In this document: positions 16,028-24,900 of the stretch, in pieces
Layout of the letters: the number at the start of each line of letters is the position of its first letter
How positions within the stretch are numbered: position 1 is the stretch's first letter
Assembly: GCA_945905925.1 (NCBI GenBank)
Contig: CAMDQN010000036.1
Coordinates: forward strand, 1-49,111
Length of the DNA: 49,111 bases
Reading direction: 5' to 3'
Source of the DNA: Singulisphaera sp. GP187
GTDB lineage: Bacteria; Planctomycetota; Planctomycetia; Gemmatales; Gemmataceae
Translations under genes and position numbers: made by a program
Notes under the pieces: model-generated
Told to the model about the DNA's origin: nothing
What the model saw: only the letters and a program-made list of their open reading frames with translations
The model's database searches: none

Positions 16028-16938
16028 TGGCCTGGGATTTCTTGCGCGAGTTGGAAAAGCGGGGGCCGCGGTCGAGTGACAACGTGGTGTCACTGGCCGC
16101 GGCCCGCGCGTATTGTGCGCACGTCGCGAAGTCGCACTACGAGAACTTCACCGTCGTTTCGCTGCTGCTTCCGCGACGGCTGACTCGGCACTTCCACGCG
16201 GTGTACGCATACTGCCGCTGGTCCGACGACCTCGCTGACGAAACCGGCGGCGGCCAAGAGGCGCTCGACCTAATCGCGTGGTGGCGCGACGAATTGCTTG
16301 CGTGCTACTACGGCACCCCACGGCACCCGGTGATGATCGCGCTGCGCGAGACGATCCGCCGGTTCAACATCACGCCACAACCGTTCCTCGACCTGCTAAT
16401 TGCATTCGAGCAGGACCAGTGCGTGAAGCGGTACGAGACGTTCGACCAACTCGTCGGTTACTGCCAGAACTCCGCGAACCCGGTTGGGCGGCTCGTACTG
16501 TATCTGTTCGAGTGCTACACCGAAGAAGCCGCACCACTTTCGGACGAGGTATGCACCGGGCTGCAACTCGCGAACTTCTGGCAGGACGTGTCGCGCGACC
16601 TTGACATCGGTCGCGTGTACCTCCCCGCGGAAGACCGCCAGCGATTCGGGTACACCGACGAAGACCTCGAAGCACGCTGCTGCACGCCAGCGTTCCGCGA
16701 ACTGATGCGATACGAAGTGGACCGCGCTCGCGGGTACTTCGATCGTGGTGCGAAGTTACTACCACTGTTGACTTGCGAGGCGCGCATCGACGTGGAGTTG
16801 TTCATTCGTGGCGGCGAAGCGATCCTCCGCGCTATCGAGCGTGCCAATTACGACGTGTGGACTGCACGCCCCGAAGTGACCAAGTGGGAGAAGGCGAAAC
16901 TGCTGCTGGGGTCGCTCGCTCGCAGGTCTCTGGGTTAG
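16027..16938 (+). CDS. hpnC: Squalene/phytoene synthase family protein, HpnC type
   Basis: 303 aa from ATG at 16027. The trans-isoprenyl synthase motifs are present: CRWSDDLADETGG (first Asp-rich motif, residues 67-71), LVLYLFECY, and LQLANFWQDVSRDLDIGRVYLP (second Asp-rich motif, Asp187 and Asp191). DDLADE and the NFWQDV-x-x-D spacing are more like HpnC than HpnD or CrtB. HpnC with HpnD and HpnE makes squalene from farnesyl diphosphate through hydroxysqualene. HpnD, HpnE and the cyclase are not in this window. Its stop codon is inside a 66-bp perfect palindrome. Confidence 0.88.
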   Translation: MAWDFLRELEKRGPRSSDNVVSLAAARAYCAHVAKSHYENFTVVSLLLPRRLTRHFHAVYAYCRWSDDLADETGGGQEALDLIAWWRDELLACYYGTPRHPVMIALRETIRRFNITPQPFLDLLIAFEQDQCVKRYETFDQLVGYCQNSANPVGRLVLYLFECYTEEAAPLSDEVCTGLQLANFWQDVSRDLDIGRVYLPAEDRQRFGYTDEDLEARCCTPAFRELMRYEVDRARGYFDRGAKLLPLLTCEARIDVELFIRGGEAILRAIERANYDVWTARPEVTKWEKAKLLLGSLARRSLG

Positions 16939-16996
16939 CCGCAAGCCGCAGGCGAGCGCGGACGTCCGCGCTCGCCTGCGGCTTGCGGCTAACCCA
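16931..16996. terminator. 66-bp perfect palindrome between convergent genes
   Basis: Arms 16931-16963 and 16964-16996 are exact 33-bp reverse complements with no spacer, centred on GACGTC. It spans the hpnC stop codon and ends 12 bp before the channel gene's stop, so it can terminate both genes. A run of A follows on the plus strand (T-run for the minus-strand stem side). Confidence 0.8.
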
Positions 16997-17007
16997 AAAA
17001 CACTCTG

Positions 17008-18924
17008 CTACACAACGCGCGATGTCACTTTTTCATGCTCCAACTGCTCGAACAACTCCTGCGCTTCGCCGCGCGTCAAGCCGTCGCGGAGCACCATCGG
17101 TAACGTTACCAGCATCGCGCTGGCCTCTTCGGTCGTACACTGGTGCTGTACTCGCACCTGGGTAGTCAGCAACACGGTTGCGATCGCGGGGAACGCATCC
17201 ACCACCACGCAGCTTGCCGCGACCGGCTTCTGGAACCGCAGCAATCGCTCGAAATCGTGCAACTCGGCCACCACCGTCAGTTTGTCGCCAATCTTCAGCC
17301 GGTAGCCGCGAACGTTGTTCAGGTCTTGTCCCGAAAGCGCAACCGGCAGCAGCGCGTAATCGAGAACGAACGCGCGGAGCGACTTGCCGTTGAGGTGGTC
17401 GTCGAGGTCGTTCACGATGAGATCAATGACGACGAGCGTGCGCCCGGCTGCGGCCACGAGCGATTGCATGTTGTCGCCGTAGAGCGCCGCGGCGAACGCC
17501 GGGGCCGCGAGCGCGGGCGCAGAAATCGCGTTCTTTATGTTCGCAGCTTCGCGCGCAGCTTCCGCGAACTCAGGGTCGTTGAGTCGCACCACCACACGCT
17601 GCTTCGTGTTCATCTCGCGCACCAGAAGCGCGATCTCGAGGTTGCCGAGTTCGCTGTCCGTGGCGGCGATCACCGCCTTCGCGGAGTCCGCGCGCACCTG
17701 CCGCAACACTTCCGGCACGGTCACATCGCCGACGAATACGGGCACGCCCATCCGCCGCACCGTCTCGATGAACGGCCCATCGGGTGTCTTGTCGATGGCG
17801 ACGACGCGCTCGCCCATCGCTATCAGTTCCTGTACGAGCCGATAGCCGACGTTCCCCAGACCACACACAACGACGTGGCCGCCATCGGGGACGTGGCGCA
17901 CCTCTAATGCGCCACCGAGGCGCGCGCGAATGAGGTAATTCGTGAGGATCGCGGTGAACCCCGCGATGAGCGCGGCCCCCGCGAGCTTCAGCACGCTAAG
18001 GAATACTTTGACCCACTCCGGCTTGTTCTCACCGTGCAACTCGCCGCCGGTCGCGATGATGCTCACCGTCTGGTACAGTCCATCGCCCCACGCGGTGCCG
18101 ATGCAGAAGCGGAACACCAGCGTGCTGACGAACAGCGTGACGAACAGCACCAGCGTGATGATCTTCACCGACAGATCGATTTCGAGGAGCGTTCGCCTCG
18201 TGGTGCGGAACCATCGGCGCAGCACGCCGGCCCACTGTACGCCGGGGAGCAGGTCGCCGCGGAGTCGCTGCAACAACTTCTGGAGCGCGAGTGGCGGACC
18301 ACAGACAACGAGCCGGTCGCCCGGTGACAACGCGGTGTCACTCTTGACACTCAAGAGGAACTGCGAACCGCCGCTCGCCGGCACGAACGCGAGCGGGGTG
18401 AAGCCGTGCTCGGCCGCGAGGCCCGCGATCCGCTTCCCGATCAGTTCCGAATCGCCCGCGACGACGAGTTCTGAGATTTGCCGCGGGCCGTCGTCGAGCT
18501 TGAACGCCCCGAGCGTGTCGCCGCTCACCGCTGTGAGCGCCATCACGGGGGCGATGAGCGCCGACACACTGAGCGCGACGGTGTTCTTCACCGCGACACC
18601 GAATCGCGCGATGAGGTTCTGGTTGAACATCCGAACCACGATGCGCGCGGTCGGGTTCAGCTTTCTCGCGAGAAGTGCCGTGGAGATGTTCACGAGATCG
18701 TCGGACGTGACGATGACGACGCCGCGAGCGTCCTTGATCCCGGCTTGTTCGAGAAGTTCGTATCGGCGGCAGTCGCCCTTGAACGCGGTGGCGCCCGCGA
18801 GTCGCGGGTCGTTCGGTTCGGTTTTGATGTCGATGACCACGACCGGGATACCGGCCGCGCGGAGCGATTCGAGTACGCGCCAGCCGACCCGACCCAGTCC
18901 GCAGAGCACCACCGGCCGTTCCAT
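17008..18924 (-). CDS. Two-RCK (TrkA-N) ion channel-like membrane protein with atypical filter
   Basis: 638 aa from ATG at 18924. First RCK/TrkA-N domain: VVLCGLGRVGWRVLESL (residues 5-21), acidic VVIDIK, VIVTSDD. A TrkA-C-like segment follows at about 140-215 (SPGDRLVVCGP). Two membrane helices then flank a pore-like loop: IITLVLFVTLFVSTLVF (255-271), GLYQTVSIIATGGELHGE (282-299) and FLSVLKLAGAALIAGFTAIL (308-327). A second TrkA-N begins HVVVCGLGNVGYRLVQEL (350-367). The last ~50 residues (LPMVLRDGLTRGEAQELFEQL) resemble an L7/L12-type C-terminal fold. The channel position lacks the potassium signature TVGYGD. It may conduct a different ion or act as a non-selective or sensory protein. It is divergent from the [2Fe-2S] gene by 93 bp. 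Confidence 0.88.
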   Translation of the reverse strand: MERPVVLCGLGRVGWRVLESLRAAGIPVVVIDIKTEPNDPRLAGATAFKGDCRRYELLEQAGIKDARGVVIVTSDDLVNISTALLARKLNPTARIVVRMFNQNLIARFGVAVKNTVALSVSALIAPVMALTAVSGDTLGAFKLDDGPRQISELVVAGDSELIGKRIAGLAAEHGFTPLAFVPASGGSQFLLSVKSDTALSPGDRLVVCGPPLALQKLLQRLRGDLLPGVQWAGVLRRWFRTTRRTLLEIDLSVKIITLVLFVTLFVSTLVFRFCIGTAWGDGLYQTVSIIATGGELHGENKPEWVKVFLSVLKLAGAALIAGFTAILTNYLIRARLGGALEVRHVPDGGHVVVCGLGNVGYRLVQELIAMGERVVAIDKTPDGPFIETVRRMGVPVFVGDVTVPEVLRQVRADSAKAVIAATDSELGNLEIALLVREMNTKQRVVVRLNDPEFAEAAREAANIKNAISAPALAAPAFAAALYGDNMQSLVAAAGRTLVVIDLIVNDLDDHLNGKSLRAFVLDYALLPVALSGQDLNNVRGYRLKIGDKLTVVAELHDFERLLRFQKPVAASCVVVDAFPAIATVLLTTQVRVQHQCTTEEASAMLVTLPMVLRDGLTRGEAQELFEQLEHEKVTSRVV

Positions 18925-19017
18925 GCGGCAACTCTCTTTCCGTTTCGGTTTGCGACCCACACAGCGGATAATAGTGTGGACAGCACGTCTCACCACCAAG
19001 CTATTCGGACAGCACGT

Positions 19018-19353
19018 ATGAATCTGGACGACAAAGTGTGTTACTGCTTCCACGTGTCACGTCGGAAGCTGGTGAACTGGGTGCGTCACAACGCGCCGAA
19101 GGTGCCGAGTCAGTTGTCGATGTGCGGCGGTGCGGGCACCGGGTGCGGTTGGTGCATCCCGTTCCTGAAGCAGATCTTCAAGCAGGGGATGCCGCCGGTC
19201 GGGTGCGCCGGGTGCGTGGGCGACGCACACCCCGACGACGTGCTCGACGAGTTTACGCCAGAAGAGTACGCGGCACTGCGTGCAGAATATGTGAAGGCCG
19301 GCAACGGCACGCCCCCGCCGGGCGCGGAACCGTTACCGGACGCGATAGGATGA
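19018..19353 (+). CDS. BFD-like [2Fe-2S]-binding protein
   Basis: 111 aa from ATG at 19018. The bacterioferritin-associated-ferredoxin pattern is seen: VCYCFHVSRRKLVNWV (Cys8, Cys10) and SMCGGAGTGCGWCIPFL (Cys36, Cys43, Cys46), suitable for a [2Fe-2S] cluster with a helix-turn-helix-like fold. A further CAGC (Cys63, Cys66) is unusual. The C-terminal part is acidic then Pro-rich (PEEYAALRAEY, GTPPPGAEPLPD). BFD proteins mobilise iron from bacterioferritin or serve as electron-transfer modules. There is no bacterioferritin gene nearby. Function is inferred from motifs only. Confidence 0.85.
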   Translation: MNLDDKVCYCFHVSRRKLVNWVRHNAPKVPSQLSMCGGAGTGCGWCIPFLKQIFKQGMPPVGCAGCVGDAHPDDVLDEFTPEEYAALRAEYVKAGNGTPPPGAEPLPDAIG

Positions 19354-19365
19354 GGGGAAGGCTGA

Positions 19366-19432
19366 GCGTTGGTCCCGAAGGGGCCAGGCGTTCTACTGCG
19401 CGGCGCGAGTTTGGCCCCTGCGGGACCAACGC
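19366..19432. terminator. 21-bp inverted repeat downstream of the [2Fe-2S] gene
   Basis: Arms 19366-19386 and 19412-19432 pair with one mismatch. It lies 12 bp after the stop of the BFD-like gene and before the convergent end of the S1/P1-like gene. Its CCC-TGCGGG-type core resembles the arms at 25749-25828 and 45820-45846. Confidence 0.7.
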
Positions 19433-19465
19433 AAAACCGCGTCCGAACGCGCTCGATTATTGCGA

Positions 19466-20332
19466 TCACCAATGCCCAGGCAGTTTCTCGCTTCGCAGCC
19501 ACGCGGTGTACCACAGATCCAGAGTGAGTTGCGCACCGGCACGCACGCGGGTCAGGATGAACGCCCGGCTCTCGGCGGTCGGCTTGTCGAACGCACCGGC
19601 CGCGTCGAACTCGTAACACTTCTCGATGTGCGTGTGCGACTCCGCGATGAACTTATTCACGTGCGCCCACACGTCGTCGATCTTCTTCGCCTCCAGCCCG
19701 CGACACACTTCCTCTGGCGTGATCTTGTTTTTCTCCGGGAAGCCGTCGATCTTCGCGTGAATACCTTTCTGCTTCGTGGTGCCGTCCGGCTGAATTTTGC
19801 CGTCGTAGTCGCGGGTGGTGTGCAACGGCATCGCGGCGTCGCCGGTGTAGTGCGCGAGCGTGCCGCCATGAACCAGGCACTTCATCGGGATCGAGGTGTT
19901 CGCCGGCGCCTTGCGGTAGTCGTAGAACCCGACCGTCAGTTTCTCGTAATACTCCACGATCGCGTACGGCAGCATCCCGATCTTGTTCGGGTCTTTCTTC
20001 AGGTCGGTGTAGATCATCTTCAGCGCGTCATAGCGGTGCGTGGCCGGTAGTTTCTTGTCATCGAGGTCTTCGATATCCAAGAAGTGGTTGCCTTCTTCTT
20101 CACGACGAAGAAAGTTCATTTCGCGGTTCTTCCAGCGGTCCGGGTCCACCGCGAAGTGCGCGAGGTGCTTGCCGCCGTTACGGTAGAACGCGGGCACGTC
20201 GTCCGGGAGGCGCGCCGCGGCGGCCTCTGCGACCGTCTCGTGCCCACCGGCCCACCAACCGGTGGCGAAGCCGCCGAGCAACCCCGCTACGACCACCGTC
20301 GCGAACAACAATACCGTCGTGCGCCGCTTCAT
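19466..20332 (-). CDS. Exported S1/P1 nuclease / zinc phospholipase C-fold protein
   Basis: 288 aa from ATG at 20332. A signal or anchor helix, VLLFATVVVAGLLGGFATGWW, follows MKRRTT. The zinc-ligand pattern of the phospholipase C / S1-P1 nuclease fold is visible: GNHFLDIEDL (His83, Asp86), LVHGGTLAHYTGDAAMPLHTTRDYDG (split: LAHYTGDAAMPLHT, with His161, Asp165, His171) and SHTHIEKCYE near the C-terminus. Members bind three zinc ions and cleave nucleic acids or phospholipids. The exact reaction is not predictable. Some planctomycete homologues are annotated as hypothetical. It is divergent from the barrel-like gene at 20576. Confidence 0.75.
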   Translation of the reverse strand: MKRRTTVLLFATVVVAGLLGGFATGWWAGGHETVAEAAAARLPDDVPAFYRNGGKHLAHFAVDPDRWKNREMNFLRREEEGNHFLDIEDLDDKKLPATHRYDALKMIYTDLKKDPNKIGMLPYAIVEYYEKLTVGFYDYRKAPANTSIPMKCLVHGGTLAHYTGDAAMPLHTTRDYDGKIQPDGTTKQKGIHAKIDGFPEKNKITPEEVCRGLEAKKIDDVWAHVNKFIAESHTHIEKCYEFDAAGAFDKPTAESRAFILTRVRAGAQLTLDLWYTAWLRSEKLPGHW

Positions 20333-20363
20333 GTGTGTACTCCGTTGTGAAGAACCCCTCCCC

Positions 20364-20426
20364 AACCCCTCCCCTGAGAAGGGAGGGGCGAGAGTTTGAA
20401 GCCCCTCCCTACTCAGGGGAGGGGTT
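20364..20426. repeat. C/G-rich hairpin (family 1), 25-bp arms
   Basis: Arms 20364-20388 and 20402-20426 pair with one mismatch around a 13-nt loop (CGAGAGTTTGAAG). It lies in the divergent promoter region between 20332 and 20576. The loop and arms closely resemble 25859-25950. Confidence 0.75.
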
Positions 20427-20575
20427 CGCCGGGGTTTACCTCGTCCGGTTATATCGCCAAGTTTACCGCGTCGGGTGTGATTTCCCGGTGAAGGTACTCA
20501 ACCGCGTTCCCCACGGCGGTCGATTGTAAAGGATGCCCGATAGGACGTCGGGCGAAACGGCAGTGGAGGCCGGAC

Positions 20576-21928
20576 ATGCCTCGTGCGGTGTGGGTAGCGT
20601 TGGTGTTGGTGACGACCGGAGCGCCGGTCGTCGCGCAGCCACTCGGCCCGCTCGAACCGATCGGCGGACCGCCCAGTTCTTTCGACTCGACCCCGGTTTC
20701 ACACAACCGCGGCACACAGCGCCCGCCGCCAATTCTCGGCTCGCCCGTGAGCATTGCGGCCCGTTCGCCCACACCGAACCTCGCACCGGCCGCGTTTTCG
20801 GAACCGCCCGCGGAACGCAAACCGCAGCGTGCCACCGCGTTCGGGGCGCCCAGCGCAGCGCCGTCGTTCGGCGGGTCGCTCCCAAGCGAACCCATTGCGC
20901 CGGTCCCCACCGCGATCGTCGATTCGGCCATCGCGCGCACCGCGTACAACCCGCCCGCCGTGGACCCGGTCAACGAGTTCCTCACCAAGCGGTCGGAACT
21001 AAAAGAAGACAAGTTGCCCGGACCGAAGTCTCCGAAGCGAGAGTCCTCGTCACGCAAGTTCGGCGACGCGTTGGATTGGATCGGCGGCGACCGCAATGGC
21101 GAGTGGTTCCGCAGCGACCACCTGTTCGACGGGTTCATCTCGCCCCTGAGCAACCCGTTCCTCGCGGAAGACCCACGGTCACTCACCGAGATCAGGCCGA
21201 TCTACATCTACCAGAAGGTGCCGACCGCGCAGAAAGACTTCAAGGGCGGGAACATCTCGTTCTTCGGCACGCAGGCGCGGGTTGCGATCACGGACCGCTG
21301 GTCGGTGGTGTTCAACAAGATCGGCGGCGTGTCGGTAAACCCCGCTAGCGGGTCGTCGTTCGCCGACGATACCGGGTTCGCGGAACTGTGGCTCGGGCCG
21401 AAGTGGACGTTCTACCGCGGTGAGGACAACGGCGCGATTGTGGCCGGGGGCTTGCAGTTCCAACTACCGGTCGGGTCGAACACCACGTTCCAGGACACCG
21501 GCACGCTCTCGCTGGTGCCCTACGTGACCTACGGGCAGAACTTCCTCCGCGACTTCCGCTACGGCAGCTTCAACAGCATTCTCAGCACCGGGTACTCGTT
21601 CAGCACGGACAACCAGCGGAGCGACTACTACTTCCTGTCGGCGCACGTGGACTTCGACGCGGGGAACGTCCACCGGTTCTACCCGCTCGCGGAGTTGAAC
21701 TGGATTCTGTACACGTCGAGCGGCAAGGCGCTGCCAATTGGAAGTGAAGGCCGCGACCTGATCAACTTCGGCGGTGCTGCGAAGAGCGGGTTGCTGACGG
21801 GTACGGTCGGCGGGCGCGTGAAGATCACCGAGAGCGCCCAGTTGGGTGCGGGTTTCGAGATCCCGCTCGCGGGGCGCAAGGACTTCTTCCGCTACCGGTT
21901 CACGATGGACTTCATCCTGCGGTATTGA
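20576..21928 (+). CDS. Probable outer-membrane beta-barrel protein
   Basis: 450 aa from ATG at 20576, with GGAGG about 6 nt upstream. Signal peptide MPRAVWVALVLVTTGAPVVAQ, then a low-complexity Pro/Ala-rich region to about residue 150. The C-terminal 270 residues alternate hydrophobic and polar residues with many aromatic girdles: AELWLGPKWTFYRG, AGGLQFQLPVGSNTTF, YFLSAHVDFDAGN, AELNWILYTSSG and LGAGFEIPL. The protein ends DFILRY, a terminal aromatic typical of outer-membrane barrels recognised by BamA. Similar planctomycete proteins are annotated as hypothetical or transporter-like. No specific substrate can be assigned. Confidence 0.8.
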   Translation: MPRAVWVALVLVTTGAPVVAQPLGPLEPIGGPPSSFDSTPVSHNRGTQRPPPILGSPVSIAARSPTPNLAPAAFSEPPAERKPQRATAFGAPSAAPSFGGSLPSEPIAPVPTAIVDSAIARTAYNPPAVDPVNEFLTKRSELKEDKLPGPKSPKRESSSRKFGDALDWIGGDRNGEWFRSDHLFDGFISPLSNPFLAEDPRSLTEIRPIYIYQKVPTAQKDFKGGNISFFGTQARVAITDRWSVVFNKIGGVSVNPASGSSFADDTGFAELWLGPKWTFYRGEDNGAIVAGGLQFQLPVGSNTTFQDTGTLSLVPYVTYGQNFLRDFRYGSFNSILSTGYSFSTDNQRSDYYFLSAHVDFDAGNVHRFYPLAELNWILYTSSGKALPIGSEGRDLINFGGAAKSGLLTGTVGGRVKITESAQLGAGFEIPLAGRKDFFRYRFTMDFILRY

Positions 21929-21950
21929 GCCAATCTGTGCTGGAGTTTTC

Positions 21951-21973
21951 CCCTCTCCCCTTGCGGGAGAGGG
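21951..21973. terminator. 9-bp stem hairpin, core CCCTCTCCC-CTTGC-GGGAGAGGG
   Basis: Perfect stem 21951-21959 / 21965-21973 with loop CTTGC, between convergent gene ends (21928 and 21995). The identical core recurs at 37096-37118. Confidence 0.7.
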
Positions 21974-21994
21974 ACAGAAGACATCTATCCGCCC

Positions 21995-24900
21995 TCACTT
22001 CTTCGGCGGCTCCTTCTTCGGCAACTCGATCACCACGGCAGAGCCATCCGACAGCGGCGTGAGCGCCGTGTTCGCGGTCACACCACTCGCGGCGGTCGGA
22101 ACCGCGCCCGGGAGGCCGGCGGTTTGCGTCGCCAACACTTCCCCGCTCGTGCCGTCGATCAACACGACGCGGCCCGCCAGATCGGTGACCACCCACCGGT
22201 TCTCACCCGCCGGTTGCGGCGCACCCACGATGGTAATGCTCACGTCCGCGCTGGTCTGCACTGCCCACAGCGGGTCTTCGCGGTCCGGGTTGATCGCCAC
22301 CGCCGCTCTTCCGTTCACGACATAAGCGACGAGGGTACGGGTCGCATCGGCCGGTTGCGAGGCGAACGCGGAACTCGGCCGACCCACTGGAATCGCGCTC
22401 CTGTCGCCGGCCTTCCAGCGGCGCTGGTGCAGCCCGGTTTTGTCGGCTGCGAACAGCCACACGCTCCCACTCACGTCGGCCACCACGAGCCGCGGCGAAC
22501 CACCCGGTTCGGCCGGCGGCACCACGATTCCCGGCCCAGCGACGGCTTCTCGAAGTTCCCACGATCCGGCCGGATTGAACCGCGTGTTGGCCGCAACCGG
22601 CCACTCCCACCGGCTCAACTTCTTCCCGCCGTCGGAGGTGGCGAAGGTCGAATCCGACAGCGGAGTGATGGAACACACAGCGTTCGCGGGCGCGCGTTCG
22701 CCGCGCCACTGCGGTCCCGGGACCATCGCCGCGGTGCCCGGCACGAACCGGTGGACGTAGCCGTCCGCGGTCGGGATGAGAAGGCTTCCGCCCACCACGG
22801 CCGGTTGGCCCGCAATCGCGCCGGGCGCGTTCACCTCGTCCGGCTCGTCCGCTTTCCCAATCAACTTCCCACCGGCCACGCGACGGACGACGAACTTCGC
22901 TCCACCCTCGCGTGCTGTGACCGGCGTCACCGCGAACACCATTTGGCCGTCCGCAGACGCGGTCACGACCGTCGGTCCGGTCGCGTTGGTCGGTGCCGAT
23001 GCGATCACCCACCCGGCCGGCGCCGCGAGCGTCTGACCGACACCCGCCCCGCTCGCGGCCGGCACCACGACGATGCCCCCGTCTTCATCGACAAGCACAA
23101 ACGAGTCGCCTTGCGAGATCGGGGCCGCGAACTGCTCCGCGGACGACAGCTTCGCGGGGACCAGTCCGAGTTGCCGCTGCCAGCGCACCTCGCCGGTGCG
23201 CAGGTCGAACGCGACCGCGCGACAGCCGGACGAGTTCGGCGAGCGCACGACCACGCAGGCGGTGTCCTTCCGCGCGTTGGTCTGCGCCGCCTGGATCGGT
23301 TCGCCGACGTTGAGCCGCGCGCCCGACAACACAACCTCTTGCCCCTTGTTTGGGACGAGTGCCAGCCGCGCCTTCTGGAGGTAGCCGCCCGCGAGCAGCC
23401 AGTACACGGACTCTTCCACCGGAATGACGAGGCTACGAACCGGCCTGTCGTCGGCCGGGCTTGGCAGCGTCGGCGTGGCGAGTGGGAAGAGTGCCCGGTC
23501 CAGGTTGCCGACCTGGTTCACACCAAACAGCCGGAACTGGCCGGTGTCGGACGCGACCGCCAACCGCTCGCCATCGCTCGCGGGGTTGAACCACACCCAC
23601 CCGGGCACGGGCAATTCGACGACCGGCTTCGCGAGCGTCTCGGGCACGGTGGTTCCTTCGGCAACCGGCGGGCTGACCGCGCCGACCGAGAACGCGCGCA
23701 ACTTCGTGACCGCGGGTCCGTCGGCCTGCACCAGCACCATCCAACGCTCGGCCGCTTCGGTGCCCTCCGGGCCAATGAACAACGGCGGAACGCGCAACGT
23801 GCCCGCTAAGTGGCCCGTGGCGATGACCTGCACGCACCGCGGGTTCACGCGGTTGCCGTCGTCGTCCTTCCCGCCGGCGTCGATGAGGTACAGCCGGCGT
23901 GCATCGGCCGCGACGTAGAGCAGGCTCGTCCCGGGGCGAAGCACCGCGCCGCGCTCCGCGACCGGTTGGCCCAGCCGGATGCATCCGACGCGGTTCCCCG
24001 TGATCAAATCGAACTCGACCACGGTGCCGAGCAGATCGCGCAGCGGCACGAACGCCCGGTTCCCGACGACAACCGCCGGCCCGGCCGCAGGCGCGGCCTG
24101 GGGTTCCTCACCTGGACCCGCGGGTGGCGCGACCAAAGGTTGATACCAGAGGACCGCGCCCGCCTTCAGCGCGCCCGGCTTCAGAACGTGCGCGGCTACC
24201 GCCGGCGCGTTCCCCACGTTCGACGTGACGACCGCGATGTCGGTCGGACCGGTGGCGAGTTCCACACGCGTGAGGGCCGGCGGGTCGGTCACATCCGGGC
24301 CGACACGCGTGGCCCACACCAGCGCACCGGTGTCCTCGCTGAGCGCGTACAGGATGCCGCGCGCGACGCACAGGAACACCGTGGGGTCGGCCGTGGCCGG
24401 CTCGCGGAGTTTGGGCGTGCCGACGGGGGTGACGAACAGGAGCGACGCTGCGGCCGTCGGCGGGGGCTGCTGCGGCCCGGCCGGGTAATCCTCGTACCGC
24501 ACGAGGTCGCGGAGCTTGCCCTTCGCGGCAGCGATCAGAGTCTGCGCCTCCGCGTCGTCGAGGAACCCGGCGGTCTTGAGGTCCGTTTCCGCGCACTGAA
24601 TCAGCGCGTCGGTGGGGTTCTCCAACTGCTCCTTCGCCCTCGTGATAGCGACCGACCGGGCGCGCTCGCGCTTCACGTCCTTCTCGGCCTGATCTAGATC
24701 GAGCGCCGCGCGCGACTTGTCGAGCGCCGAATCGTCCGGCCCGCGGAACGGTTCGAGCAGGGGCCACAGTTCGCGCCCCTTCGCAATCGCCTTGTCCGCG
24801 CGCTGGAGTTCGTCGGACTTCGTGCGGTTCCCTTTGAACGCCTGGACGCGAGTGCTCGCGTGCGCGGCGATGTCTTCGCCGAGCTTCTTCCCCGCTTCGA

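Noticed and set aside
14702-16938. A complete hopanoid or squalene operon around hpnC
   Set aside because: HpnD, HpnE and squalene-hopene cyclase are absent; the neighbour is a PqaA-like gene with no known link.
17942-19021. A 359-codon plus-strand reading frame antisense to the RCK channel gene
   Set aside because: Ser/Thr/Arg-rich shadow; the minus-strand protein has two clear nucleotide-binding domains.
22124-23809. A 561-codon plus-strand reading frame antisense to the zinc-ribbon/PQQ gene
   Set aside because: Arg/His/Gly-rich shadow translation; the opposite strand has clear domains over the same span.
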